64,000 bases of DNA from Chimaeribacter coloradensis (GTDB lineage Bacteria; Pseudomonadota; Gammaproteobacteria; Enterobacterales; Enterobacteriaceae). The stretch covers positions 124,001 through 188,000 of the forward strand of contig NZ_PJZH01000002.1 of the NCBI RefSeq assembly GCF_002858715.1, written 5' to 3'. The notes under the pieces were generated by a model that was not told the DNA's origin, searched no databases, and worked only from the letters and a program-made list of their open reading frames with translations. Position 1 is the stretch's first letter. Each line of letters opens with the position of its first letter. Positions 22,999 through 31,608 of this stretch are shown here, in pieces. A program made the position numbers and the translations under genes.

Positions 22999-24402
22999 TC
23001 AAAGCCCGCGCACTAATTCCCCCAGCGTCTCGATCGCCTGCTGGTGGCGGGCGTCCCAGGGGAAGGAGCTGTTGAGGCGCACGCCGTCGCGGAACTGGTC
23101 ACCGGTGGTGAACATATGCCCCGGGGCGATGCTGATGCCCTGTGCCAGCGCCCGGCGGTAGAGGGTGCGGGCGTCGCGGCCTTGGCCGAGCGTCAGCCAG
23201 AGGAAGTAACCGCCCTCCGGGCGGCTGATGCTCACCCCGGCCGGGAACGCCTGCTGGATGCCGCGGTACATCGCCAGCTGGCGCAGCTCCAGTTGCCGCC
23301 GCAGCCGCCGCAGGTGGGGTTCAAAACCGCTCTGGTGCAGGTAGTCCGCCAGCGCCAGCTGGGTCGGCACGCTGGCGGAGAGCGTGCTCATCAGTTGCAG
23401 CCGCTGGATTTTGGCGGCATAAGGCCCGGCCGCCACCCAGCCGACGCGGAAACCGGGTGCCAGGCACTTGGAGAAGGAGGAGCAGTGCAGCACCGTGCTG
23501 CCGTCGCGGTCGAAGGCGCGCAGCGCGGGCGGGCGCGCCGGGCCGAAGTAAAGTTCGCTGTAGACATCATCCTCAATCAGCGCGATGCCCCGTGCCGCCA
23601 GCATCGCCACCAGCTGCTGCTTCCTGGCGCGCGGCAGGGTCGCCCCCAGCGGGTTCTGGAAATTGGACATCAGCCAGCAGGCGCGGATCGGGTAACGCGC
23701 CAGCGCATCCGCCAGCGCGTCGAGGTCGATGCCGGTCTGCACATCCGTCGGGATCGCCACCGCTTTCAGCTGCCGCCGCTCAATCGCCTGCAAGACGCCG
23801 TAAAACGCCGGTGACTCAATCGCCACCCAGTCACCCGGCTCGGTCACCGCCTGCAAACTCAGCCCCAGCGACTCCATCGCCCCGGACGTGATCACAATGT
23901 CATCCGGGGCCACCGCAATCCCCTGCTGGGCGTAGCGCTGGGCGATGCTGCGGCGCAGATCCTCATTGCCGGGCGGCAGGTTGGCGACGGCGCTGGAGGC
24001 GGACATGCGGCGCACCGCGCTGGCCAGCGAGCGTGCCAGCCGCGGCTGCGGGAAGAGCGAGGCATCCGGGAAGGCGGAGCCGAACGGCACGATGGTCGGG
24101 TCTTTCGCTGCCTGCAGGATGTCGAAAATCGCGTCATTAATGTCGACCTGCTCGGAGAGGTGCAGCGCCCCGCCGCTCTCCGGCAGCGCGCTCGGGCTGT
24201 TCGCCACGTAATAGCCGGACTGCGGCCGTGCCACCACCCAGCCCTGGCTCTCCAGCAACTGGTACGCCTGCAGCACCGTCATCAGGCTCAGGCCGGACTG
24301 TTTGCAGCTCTCGCGCAGTGAGGGGAGTTTGTCACCCGGCAGCCAGACCTGGGACTGGATCTGGCGGCGCAGGCGTTGGGCGAGCTCTTCATAGCGGGTC
24401 AT
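22999..24402 (-). CDS. ydcR: MocR-type GntR/aminotransferase regulator, YdcR-like
   Basis: A 467-residue fusion of an N-terminal GntR winged helix (YEELAQRLRRQIQSQVWLPG, KLPSLRESCKQSGLSLMTVL) and a fold-type I aminotransferase-like domain. The PLP lysine lies in HCSSFSKCLAPGFRVGW, and the Asn and Asp/Tyr cofactor contacts appear in SNFQNPLGATL and IEDDVYSELYF. The length and motifs match E. coli YdcR (468 residues). MocR proteins usually control PLP- or amino-acid-related genes nearby. Convergent with the ABM gene and divergent from cioA, it could act on the 330-bp region between it and cioA. The target is unknown. Confidence 0.9.
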   Translation of the reverse strand: MTRYEELAQRLRRQIQSQVWLPGDKLPSLRESCKQSGLSLMTVLQAYQLLESQGWVVARPQSGYYVANSPSALPESGGALHLSEQVDINDAIFDILQAAKDPTIVPFGSAFPDASLFPQPRLARSLASAVRRMSASSAVANLPPGNEDLRRSIAQRYAQQGIAVAPDDIVITSGAMESLGLSLQAVTEPGDWVAIESPAFYGVLQAIERRQLKAVAIPTDVQTGIDLDALADALARYPIRACWLMSNFQNPLGATLPRARKQQLVAMLAARGIALIEDDVYSELYFGPARPPALRAFDRDGSTVLHCSSFSKCLAPGFRVGWVAAGPYAAKIQRLQLMSTLSASVPTQLALADYLHQSGFEPHLRRLRRQLELRQLAMYRGIQQAFPAGVSISRPEGGYFLWLTLGQGRDARTLYRRALAQGISIAPGHMFTTGDQFRDGVRLNSSFPWDARHQQAIETLGELVRGL

Positions 24403-24734
24403 GGCGGCATCCTGGGAACGGGACAGGCAAACTGTTATAGGATCATGTTATCAAACTGTGACTATTATAGTTACCCCTGTTCTGTTTTACTGCCTTTACC
24501 GCGATCACAGCCGGTAGCCCGCTTTACCGCAAAAACCCATTTGGTGTGCTATACCTTTTGCAGGTTAGCGGAGATTAACTATGCCATTTGCGGGGAGATC
24601 GCCCCGTTTTCACATGTTTTTGCACTCTCACGCCGGTTATCACGCCGGACGGTTTGCCGGTGCGCCGCACAGCCCCCTTGCACGGGCAGCGGTTCCGGTT
24701 TTCAGGCATTGTTGTTGGGCAATATGAGGTGGCT
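24403..24734. promoter_or_regulatory. Divergent control region ydcR / cioA
   Basis: 332 bp without a credible gene. It contains AT-rich patches (24440-24490 and 24545-24590) suited to divergent promoters. I can identify no specific binding site. Confidence 0.4.
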
Positions 24735-26174
24735 ATGTTGGGTTTAGATGCATTTGAACTGGCCCGGATCCAGTTCGCGTTCACCGTATCATTCCATATA
24801 ATTTTTCCGGCGATCACCATCGGGCTGGCCAGTTTCCTGGCTGTGCTGGAAGCCTGCTGGCTGAAGACCCATAACACGACCTACCGCGATCTTTACCACT
24901 TCTGGCTGAAGATTTTTGCCGTTAACTTCGGCATGGGCGTGGTCTCGGGGCTGGTGATGGCCTACCAGTTCGGTACCAACTGGAGCGGCTTCTCGGCGTT
25001 TGCCGGCAGCATCACCGGGCCGCTGCTCACCTATGAGGTGCTCACCGCCTTCTTCCTGGAAGCGGGCTTCCTCGGGGTGATGATGTTCGGCTGGAACCGC
25101 GTCGGCCCGGGGCTGCACTTCTTCTCCACCTGCATGGTGGCGCTCGGCACGCTGATGTCCACGTTCTGGATCCTCGCCTCCAACAGCTTTATGCATACGC
25201 CACAGGGCTATGAGATTGTGGACGGCCAGCTGATCCCGGTGGACTGGTTCAAAGTGGTGTTCAACCCGTCGTTCCCTTACCGTCTGCTGCATATGGCGAC
25301 GGCGGCCTTCCTCGCCTCGGCGTTCTTTGTCGGCGCGTCCGGCGCGTGGCACCTGCTGCGCGGCAACAACACCCCCACAGTGCGCAAAATGTTCTCGATG
25401 GCGATGTGGATGGCGCTGATCGTCGCGCCAATCCAGGCGGTGATCGGGGATGCCCACGGGCTGAATACCCTGGAGCACCAGCCGGCGAAAATCGCCGCGA
25501 TTGAGGGGCACTGGGAGAACCCGAAAGATGAGGCAACGCCGCTGATCCTGTTCGGCCTGCCGGACATGGAAGAGGAACGCACCAAATATGCGGTGGAGAT
25601 CCCCTACCTCGGCAGCCTGATTTTGACCCATAGCCTGACCGAGCAGATCCCGGCGCTGAAATCCTTCCCGCCTGACCTGCGCCCCAACTCCACCATTATT
25701 TTCTGGTCATTCCGCATCATGGTGGCGATGGGGCTGCTGATGATCACCGCCGGGGTCTGGAGCCTCTGGCTGCGCTGGCGCGGCAAGCTGTTCCTTAACC
25801 GCATGTTCCACCGCTTTGCGCTGCTGCTGGGGCCGTCGGGGCTGATTGCGATTATCGCCGGCTGGTTTACCACCGAGATCGGCCGCCAGCCGTGGGTGGT
25901 GTATGGCCTGCTGCGCACCCGTGATGCCGTCTCCAACCACGGCACGCTGCATATGTCCCTGAGCCTGCTGGCCTTCCTGCTGGTCTACTGTTCGGTGTTC
26001 GGCATCGGGCTGGTCTACCTGATGAAGCTGATTGCCCGCGGGCCGCAGCCGTTTGTTGCCCATACACCGCCCGAAGGCGGCCCGGGCCAGCCGCGTACCC
26101 CGGCACGCCCGTTGTCAGCAGCGGATGAGTCACTGGAACACCCTACCAAAGACGCCCTGCGGAGGAACAAATAA
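24735..26174 (+). CDS. cioA: Cytochrome bd-type quinol oxidase subunit I (CIO type)
   Basis: A 479-residue subunit I of a terminal oxidase in the inner membrane. It starts MLGLDAFELARIQFAFTVSF, with the haem b595 histidine region near the N-terminus; GRQPWVVYGLLRT is the conserved quinol-oxidase motif after the Q-loop. The loop is short, which places it with the cyanide-insensitive oxidase branch (CioA/AppC-like) rather than E. coli CydA. About nine membrane segments are visible. GAGGT precedes the ATG at 24735; the frame extends upstream but without a start that fits the family. Its TAA shares a base with the ATG of subunit II. Confidence 0.95.
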   Translation: MLGLDAFELARIQFAFTVSFHIIFPAITIGLASFLAVLEACWLKTHNTTYRDLYHFWLKIFAVNFGMGVVSGLVMAYQFGTNWSGFSAFAGSITGPLLTYEVLTAFFLEAGFLGVMMFGWNRVGPGLHFFSTCMVALGTLMSTFWILASNSFMHTPQGYEIVDGQLIPVDWFKVVFNPSFPYRLLHMATAAFLASAFFVGASGAWHLLRGNNTPTVRKMFSMAMWMALIVAPIQAVIGDAHGLNTLEHQPAKIAAIEGHWENPKDEATPLILFGLPDMEEERTKYAVEIPYLGSLILTHSLTEQIPALKSFPPDLRPNSTIIFWSFRIMVAMGLLMITAGVWSLWLRWRGKLFLNRMFHRFALLLGPSGLIAIIAGWFTTEIGRQPWVVYGLLRTRDAVSNHGTLHMSLSLLAFLLVYCSVFGIGLVYLMKLIARGPQPFVAHTPPEGGPGQPRTPARPLSAADESLEHPTKDALRRNK

Positions 26175-27184
26175 TGGGTATCGATCTCTCTTTGATCTGG
26201 TTTGTGATCATCGTCTTCAGCATCCTGATGTATGTGGTGATGGATGGGTTTGACCTCGGCATCGGCCTGCTCTACCCGATGGTGCCGGCCAGCCATGACC
26301 GGGACGTGATGATGAACACCGTGGCCCCGGTGTGGGACGGCAACGAAACCTGGCTGGTGATGGGCGGTGCCGGGCTGTTCGGCGCGTTCCCGCTGGCCTA
26401 TGCGGTGATCCTGGATGCGCTGGCGATTCCGCTGACGATTATGCTGATCGGGCTGATTTTCCGCGGCGTGGCGTTTGAGTTCCGCTTTAAGGCGTCAGAA
26501 TCACACCGCGCCTTCTGGGACAAATCCTTTATCGCCGGCTCCTTTATCGCCACCTTCTCACAGGGGGTGGTGCTGGGGGCGTTCCTGAACGGCTTCCCGG
26601 TGGAGAACCGCACCTGGGTCGGCAGCGTGTTTGACTGGATCACCCCCTTCTCGCTGTTCTGCGGCGTGGGGCTGGTGGTGGCCTATGCGCTGCTGGGGTG
26701 CAGCTGGCTGATTATCAAAACCGAGGGGCCGCTGCTCGGCACCATGCGCCGCCTCTCCAGGCCGCTGCTGGTGGCGCTGCTGGTGGTGATCGCGATTGTC
26801 AGTATCTGGACGCCGCTGAGCTACCCGGCCATCTCCGAACGCTGGTTCACGCTGCCGGATCTCTTCTTCTTCCTGCCGGTGCCGGTGCTGGTGGTGCTGG
26901 CGGCCTGGGGGCTGTGGCACACCGCCCACAACCCGGACGCCCACTACGCGCCCTTTATCCTGACGCTGGCGCTGGTGTTCATCGGCTTCAGCGGCCTTGG
27001 CATCAGCATCTGGCCGAACCTGATCCCGCCGGCCATCAGTTTCCGCGAGGCGGCCTCCCCGCCGCAGAGCCAGGGCTTTATGCTGGTGGGGGCGCTGTTT
27101 ATTATCCCGCTGATCCTGGTGTACACCTTCTGGAGCTACTACGTGTTCCGCGGCAAGATCAAACCGGAACATGGCTATCACTGA
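26174..27184 (+). CDS. cioB: Cytochrome bd-type quinol oxidase subunit II
   Basis: The 336-residue partner of CioA. The N-terminus (MYVVMDGFDLGIGLLYPMV) and PVWDGNETWLVMGGAGLFGA are diagnostic of CydB/CioB; ASPPQSQGFMLVGALFIIPL lies in the last helical pair. It has eight membrane segments and no haem of its own. Start and stop overlap with cioA by one base (TAATG), so expression is coupled. A 53-residue DUF2474 gene follows after 9 bp. Confidence 0.95.
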   Translation: MGIDLSLIWFVIIVFSILMYVVMDGFDLGIGLLYPMVPASHDRDVMMNTVAPVWDGNETWLVMGGAGLFGAFPLAYAVILDALAIPLTIMLIGLIFRGVAFEFRFKASESHRAFWDKSFIAGSFIATFSQGVVLGAFLNGFPVENRTWVGSVFDWITPFSLFCGVGLVVAYALLGCSWLIIKTEGPLLGTMRRLSRPLLVALLVVIAIVSIWTPLSYPAISERWFTLPDLFFFLPVPVLVVLAAWGLWHTAHNPDAHYAPFILTLALVFIGFSGLGISIWPNLIPPAISFREAASPPQSQGFMLVGALFIIPLILVYTFWSYYVFRGKIKPEHGYH

Positions 27185-27193
27185 GGAGCGTTT

Positions 27194-27355
27194 ATGCCGA
27201 GAATTGAACGCATGACCGAAAAAAGCCCGCCGCAGCCGCTGTGGCGGCGGGTAATGTGGCTGGTGCTGATCTGGGGCGGCAGTGTGCTGGCGCTGTTTGT
27301 GGTGGCGTCGCTGTTCCGGCTGCTGATGACGGCCGCCGGGATGCGCAGCCACTGA
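27194..27355 (+). CDS. DUF2474 small membrane subunit of the CIO oxidase
   Basis: A 53-residue single-span protein: MPRIERMTEKSPPQPLWRRV, then a hydrophobic stretch (MWLVLIWGGSVLALFVVASL), then a short tail ending RSH. GAGGAG precedes the ATG at 27194, only 9 bp after cioB. Small one-helix proteins at this place (CydX, CydH, DUF2474) stabilise bd oxidases. The position and the hydrophobic WxxxxWGGSVLA pattern match DUF2474. It is easily missed because of its size. Confidence 0.88.
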   Translation: MPRIERMTEKSPPQPLWRRVMWLVLIWGGSVLALFVVASLFRLLMTAAGMRSH

Positions 27356-27617
27356 TTGCCCTTCCTGCCCGGCGGCGCACGTGGTAAAGTTGCGCCGCCC
27401 TTCTCCACGCTTTCTCCATAATCACGCCGCCCGGCCCGCGTTCTTCACACTCTGTTAGCGCTTCCTCCATAATCCCTTCATTTTCGTTCACTTTTTGCCT
27501 TTTCCGCTTTAACAGTTTTACAGTAACTCGCAGTACTATGCATTCAGGCGCGTAGACTTACCTTCGTCAACACAACGGCGCTGACCCGCCGACCGAACAA
27601 TAAATGAGGTATAAATT

Positions 27618-28133
27618 ATGCGTAAACTTACTGCCCTGGCATTAGCGTCTACCCTGGCTTTTGGCTCTGTTTCCCTGGCATTCGCGGCTGACACAACCAC
27701 CGCCCCGGCCGCTCCGGTGGAGCACGGTAAGATGTTGCAGCATAAAGGCCCGGGCCGCCACGCTGACCCGTTTGCCGGCCTGAACCTGACCGAGCAGCAG
27801 CGCACCCAGATGCGTGACCTGATGAAGCAGGAGCGCGCGGCGCACCCACGCGGTGAAGGCAAAGAACACAGAGAGCAGCTGCATAAGCTGGTGGCCTCTG
27901 ACAGCTTCGACGAAGCCAAAGCCAAAGCGGAAGTCGACGCCCTGACCAAAGCGCACGCTGACCAGATGCTGTCGCGGATGCGCGTTGAGAACCAGATGTA
28001 CAACCTGCTGACCCCGGAGCAGAAAAAGCAGTTCAATGAGAACTACCAGAAACGCGCTGAAAAAATGGCTGAACGCCACGCCCAGCGCGCCGCAGCACAC
28101 GACCAGGCAAAGACTCACACCACAGCAGAGTAA
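27618..28133 (+). CDS. spy: Spy/CpxP-family periplasmic chaperone
   Basis: A 171-residue envelope-stress chaperone. The Sec signal MRKLTALALASTLAFGSVSL ends at AFA-AD. The mature protein is helical and charged and has both LTxxQ motifs (LTEQQRTQM and LTPEQKKQF) that define the Spy/CpxP family. Spy works without ATP as a cradle-shaped dimer that protects unfolded periplasmic proteins. The His-rich tail (ERHAQRAAAHDQAKTHTTAE) resembles E. coli Spy. It is a single gene with a strong terminator. In E. coli, spy is induced by BaeSR and CpxAR; I could not confirm a good CpxR site here. Confidence 0.93.
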   Translation: MRKLTALALASTLAFGSVSLAFAADTTTAPAAPVEHGKMLQHKGPGRHADPFAGLNLTEQQRTQMRDLMKQERAAHPRGEGKEHREQLHKLVASDSFDEAKAKAEVDALTKAHADQMLSRMRVENQMYNLLTPEQKKQFNENYQKRAEKMAERHAQRAAAHDQAKTHTTAE

Positions 28134-28175
28134 GCGGTTTAACGGGGCGGCCGTGTTGGCGGCCCCTTCCGCGCG

Positions 28176-28204
28176 CCGGGCATGGCAACATGCCCGGTTT
28201 TTTT
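28176..28204 (+). terminator. Terminator after spy
   Basis: The 9-bp stem CCGGGCATG/CATGCCCGG with a GCAA tetraloop is followed by seven T. Confidence 0.92.
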
Positions 28205-28250
28205 ATGCCTGCGTGCCGGGCCTGCGCCGCGCCCGGCCGCGCCGCGCCAT

Positions 28251-28290
28251 AAAAAACGCCCCGGAGGTATCAGCCTGCGGGGCGTTTTTT
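28251..28290. terminator. Terminator of the glycosyltransferase gene (bidirectional)
   Basis: AAAAAACGCCCCG pairs with CGGGGCGTTTTTT. It sits 28 bp after the stop of the leftward glycosyltransferase gene. Confidence 0.88.
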
Positions 28291-28317
28291 GCGGCAGCCG
28301 GGCTGCCGGTCAGGCAG

Positions 28318-29064
28318 TCAGACGCTGCGCTTCATGGCATGAGCCAGAGAAGAGAGGTAGTAATAAAAAGACTTATAATAAGGCAGACGCAGGTAGTCAC
28401 GGTAAATCCGCCATTGCCAGCCAGTAAACGTGCTTTTGCTGAGAAAGCTCTGGCGCGGTGAAATACGGCAATAGGCCAGGGTTTCCGGCACGCAGTAGGC
28501 CATGGTGCCCTTGGCACGTTTCAGCAGGGAGAGCCACATCAGGTACTCCTGGTGCGGAACGTTCTCCAGATAGACTTTACCCAGTTTGGCCTGGTTATAC
28601 ATGCCGGTAATGTCGGCAATGCGGTGGCCCCGCAGCAGGTCGCGGTAGGTAATAATCTCCTGGCTTTTATAGGTTTTGGCCAGTTTGGTCACGCTGGTGA
28701 GGAAGGTGGCGTAGTGTGAGCACACCATGTCATAGCGTTTGGTCTGCAGGATATTGACCTGGGTGAACAGCTTGTTCTTTTCCCACAGGGCATCGCTGTC
28801 GCAGAAGGCGATAAATTCCCCTGCGGCCATATCAATACCCATATTAATCGTTTCAGCACGGCCAAGGCGGCGCTCATTCCGGTAATACGTGACGCGTGGA
28901 TCGTCGGTAAAACGCTGAACTATCTCCCCGGTCGCGTCAGTCGACGCATCATCAATAATATAAAGATGAAAATTGGTATAAGTCTGGGACAATACGCTGG
29001 CGATCGCGTATTCAATATAATCTGCTGTGTTAAAGGCAGGCATTACCACTGATACTTTTTCCAT
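28318..29064 (-). CDS. Family 2 glycosyltransferase
   Basis: A 248-residue cytoplasmic GT-A enzyme. The N-terminus SVVMPAFNTADYIEYAIASV and YIIDDASTDATGEIVQRF are the nucleotide-sugar binding part, and AFCDSDALWE is the metal-binding DxD-like motif. The short C-terminal part has no membrane span. GAGGATAT precedes the ATG. It is the last of three leftward genes for a surface polysaccharide. The donor and acceptor sugars cannot be told. Base composition is slightly AT-richer than the flanks. Confidence 0.93.
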   Translation of the reverse strand: MEKVSVVMPAFNTADYIEYAIASVLSQTYTNFHLYIIDDASTDATGEIVQRFTDDPRVTYYRNERRLGRAETINMGIDMAAGEFIAFCDSDALWEKNKLFTQVNILQTKRYDMVCSHYATFLTSVTKLAKTYKSQEIITYRDLLRGHRIADITGMYNQAKLGKVYLENVPHQEYLMWLSLLKRAKGTMAYCVPETLAYCRISPRQSFLSKSTFTGWQWRIYRDYLRLPYYKSFYYYLSSLAHAMKRSV

Positions 29065-29214
29065 ATATCCTCACTTTTGACCTGATAACGACACCAACCT
29101 GCCCCCGGGCGGGCGTCACAGTCACCCTGCCCTTGGTTATACGCCGTCAGTTATCTGGTTTAATTTGAAACGGTTTTTTGTTATCTGTTATGTTTCAACC
29201 CCCCACACCTCTTT

Positions 29215-30063
29215 TTAATCAGTGAAATAACTCCCCCATTCACGTTGGACTGTGCGCGGCCAGATACGGCACAGGCCCGCCCCCGGTGTAAACGTCAGCT
29301 CGCCGAAATAGATCTTGCTGCCGACGGAATAGAAATCGATACGGACATAAGAGAACTGGCTGGCGATGGTTTTGGCCAGCACCAGCATCTCATCGAGCTT
29401 CTCCGGGCGCGGCATCGGCTCCGGGTTGTTTTTCAGCCCCATGCGGATCTCGGTGCGGTTCCACTCGGCGTCAAACACATCGCGGCGGTGCAGGCCGTAG
29501 CGCTGGTAATCCACCTGGATGAAGATGCGCATCTCGCCATCTTTATTGAAGCAGTGGAACTTCAGGTCGTTCGGCACCTGGCCGTCCACCTGTAACAGCT
29601 CCTCGAAGATCAGCCCCGGCTTGATGCCCTGGTAGTGGCGCTCTTTGTTGGAGAGATACCAGTTGGAATCCATCCAGGTTGAGGCCTGCTCATACAGGGT
29701 TTCGTAGGTGATCTTGCTTTTGTCGAACACGATACTGTTGAAGCCGCAGCCGTGGTTCGCTTTCATCACAAAGGAGTTCGGCAGGCTTTTATACAGCTCG
29801 TACGTCATCTCTGTGGTGGTGGCATAGACCGGGATCAGGTACTGCTCCCCCAATACCGCGGAGATATAATCACGCACCTTAATTTTGTCGGCCAGCAAGG
29901 TATAAATCTTCTTCGGCCAGATATTCCGAATCAGAATCTTTTCACTAAACAGTTCCGGACGCGTTATGTTGGCCTGCTTCTTAAACACCCGCGCATAATT
30001 CAGCTGGTGAAAAATCGGGTCAGGCAGATTGCGATAAATTCTCTTAGCTAAATTTCTTAACAT
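29215..30063 (-). CDS. ATP-grasp enzyme, TupA-like (polysaccharide synthesis)
   Basis: A 282-residue protein of the TupA-like ATP-grasp group, found in teichuronopeptide and capsule gene clusters where it is thought to join an amino acid or similar group to a sugar. Features are the lysine-bearing NSFVMKANHGCGFNSIVFD, the PGLIFEELL strand, and the catalytic acidic region YVRIDFYSVGSKIYFGELTF. AAGGTG precedes the ATG, which overlaps the end of the flippase gene by 20 bp. It lies between a flippase and a glycosyltransferase, consistent with decoration of an oligosaccharide unit. Confidence 0.88.
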   Translation of the reverse strand: MLRNLAKRIYRNLPDPIFHQLNYARVFKKQANITRPELFSEKILIRNIWPKKIYTLLADKIKVRDYISAVLGEQYLIPVYATTTEMTYELYKSLPNSFVMKANHGCGFNSIVFDKSKITYETLYEQASTWMDSNWYLSNKERHYQGIKPGLIFEELLQVDGQVPNDLKFHCFNKDGEMRIFIQVDYQRYGLHRRDVFDAEWNRTEIRMGLKNNPEPMPRPEKLDEMLVLAKTIASQFSYVRIDFYSVGSKIYFGELTFTPGAGLCRIWPRTVQREWGSYFTD

Positions 30064-31345
30064 AACTTTTCACCTTTCTGTTTACTACAGGAATACTTTG
30101 GTAGCACGTCAGCTGCAGTACAGTAATTTTCCCTTTACGGAAGAAGATATTAAACAAAAAGAACGATAAAAATTCCGCAACCAGCGTCGACATCGCCGCC
30201 CCGGCGATGCCATAACGTGGAATCAGCATCCAGTTGAGTACAATATTGACCAGCGCTACCAGCGGCATCTTAAACGCGATAAAACGGTAACCCGAATAAA
30301 GCACCATGACCCGCATCGACAAGGTCCCCAGTACCGAGCAGAGCGCGGTAAACGTACAGAGCGGCACAATGGCGGAGGCCTCGCTGAAGCCCGCGCCGAA
30401 CAGCATGGTCAGCAGCTGCCCGCCGAAGAGTAAATAGAACCCGACAATCGGCAGCATGACGATCAGAATAATCAGGAAAAGCATCCGGATCATGTCCGCC
30501 TGCTCATCCGCATTGCGCGCACCCACCACCGTTGCCATCAGCGAGGTGATCAGCGCCATCGGCACGAAGGTCCAGGCGTAGCAGAGGGTGGTCGCCGCGC
30601 TGTAGAGGCCCACGGCGTGCGCCCCCACCATGTTCTCCAGCATCACCTGGTCAATCCGGGTATAGATGACAATCGACAGCGCCGACAGCGACAGCGGCAG
30701 CCCCACCACCATCAGGTAGCGGGAGTAGCGGTCAGTGAGCGCACGTGAGGCCGGCATCTGCGCCGGGGCCGGGTGTTCACGCATAAACATCCGGCGGCGG
30801 ATCAGGTACGGCACCGCGCTGCTGAGGATGTAAGGCATCACGAACCACACCAGCGACATCTCAAACTTCACCATCGCCACCCGCACCAGAATCGCCAGCA
30901 GCAGCACACCGTTATTGATAAAGGTATTGCGTTTGGAGTTCAGCGTGGCGTCGTAGTAGATCTTAAAGACGTCCTGAATCTGGAAATAGGAGCTTATCAG
31001 CACCAGTACCAGCATGATGAAAGGGGTCGTTTCCAGGTACCACCAGCCCCACACCAGCAGGATGGCGCTGGTGACGGTAAACCAGCGTGCGCGCAGGCGT
31101 GCTGAGGCCAGCATCAGCCGGATGCCGCTTTGCGGGTTACGCGCAATGCGGTTAAAGAGGATATTGTCGGCACCCATCTGAATCAGGGGAACGGTAATGG
31201 CGACAATAGAGAGTAAATAACTGATTGTCCCAAATTGTGCCGGTTGCAAATAACGCGCCACATAAATGGAAATAAATACACCCGAGAAGCCAAACAACAC
31301 TCGTTCCGCGATTAGCCAACACGCATTAATGATTACAGGCTTCAT
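30044..31345 (-). CDS. Oligosaccharide flippase (Wzx-like)
   Basis: A 433-residue polysaccharide-transport protein of the MOP superfamily with 12-14 hydrophobic segments. Diagnostic stretches are FGFSGVFISIYVARYLQPAQ, FGTISYLLSIVAITVPLIQM and GAHAVGLYSAATTLCYAWTF. It would move lipid-linked sugar units to the periplasmic face. It is the first gene of the trio; no polymerase (Wzy) or chain-length regulator lies nearby, so the pathway is incomplete in this window. Confidence 0.92.
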   Translation of the reverse strand: MKPVIINACWLIAERVLFGFSGVFISIYVARYLQPAQFGTISYLLSIVAITVPLIQMGADNILFNRIARNPQSGIRLMLASARLRARWFTVTSAILLVWGWWYLETTPFIMLVLVLISSYFQIQDVFKIYYDATLNSKRNTFINNGVLLLAILVRVAMVKFEMSLVWFVMPYILSSAVPYLIRRRMFMREHPAPAQMPASRALTDRYSRYLMVVGLPLSLSALSIVIYTRIDQVMLENMVGAHAVGLYSAATTLCYAWTFVPMALITSLMATVVGARNADEQADMIRMLFLIILIVMLPIVGFYLLFGGQLLTMLFGAGFSEASAIVPLCTFTALCSVLGTLSMRVMVLYSGYRFIAFKMPLVALVNIVLNWMLIPRYGIAGAAMSTLVAEFLSFFLFNIFFRKGKITVLQLTCYQSIPVVNRKVKSYVKKFS

Positions 31346-31405
31346 GTCTTTTCCTAACGGAAGTCACGCCACGCCAATTATTGGCAGTCACTTGATTTAG
31401 CGAAA

Positions 31406-31438
31406 GATATTATCCGGCGGGATGGGCCGGATAATATC
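31406..31438. terminator. Perfect 13-bp hairpin
   Basis: GATATTATCCGGC (31406-31418) and GCCGGATAATATC (31426-31438) pair without mismatch around a 7-base loop. It lies between the flippase start and the end of the regulator gene; a short TTT follows on the minus strand. It may end transcription of the regulator or be an RNA structure in the leader of the polysaccharide genes. Confidence 0.6.
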
Positions 31439-31608
31439 CAGAGTCATCGCTATTTTTCCAGCCGGCATCCATTCCTGAGAGGCCGAAAACCCGTAGGGTT
31501 ATCTGCCTCTTAACGCAAATTCATCATCAACAGGTCATACCTTCATTGCAAATAACAATTAATAAAACAACCAGGTGAAAAAATGAAATCCGTTATGGTG
31601 CCTTCAGG

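Noticed and set aside
22999-24402. A plain metabolic aminotransferase
   Set aside because: The first 80 residues are a clear GntR winged helix, so it is a MocR-type regulator.
27505-27530. CpxR box upstream of spy
   Set aside because: A TTTAA/TTTAC pair is present but with a 4-bp spacer instead of 5 bp and an imperfect first half.
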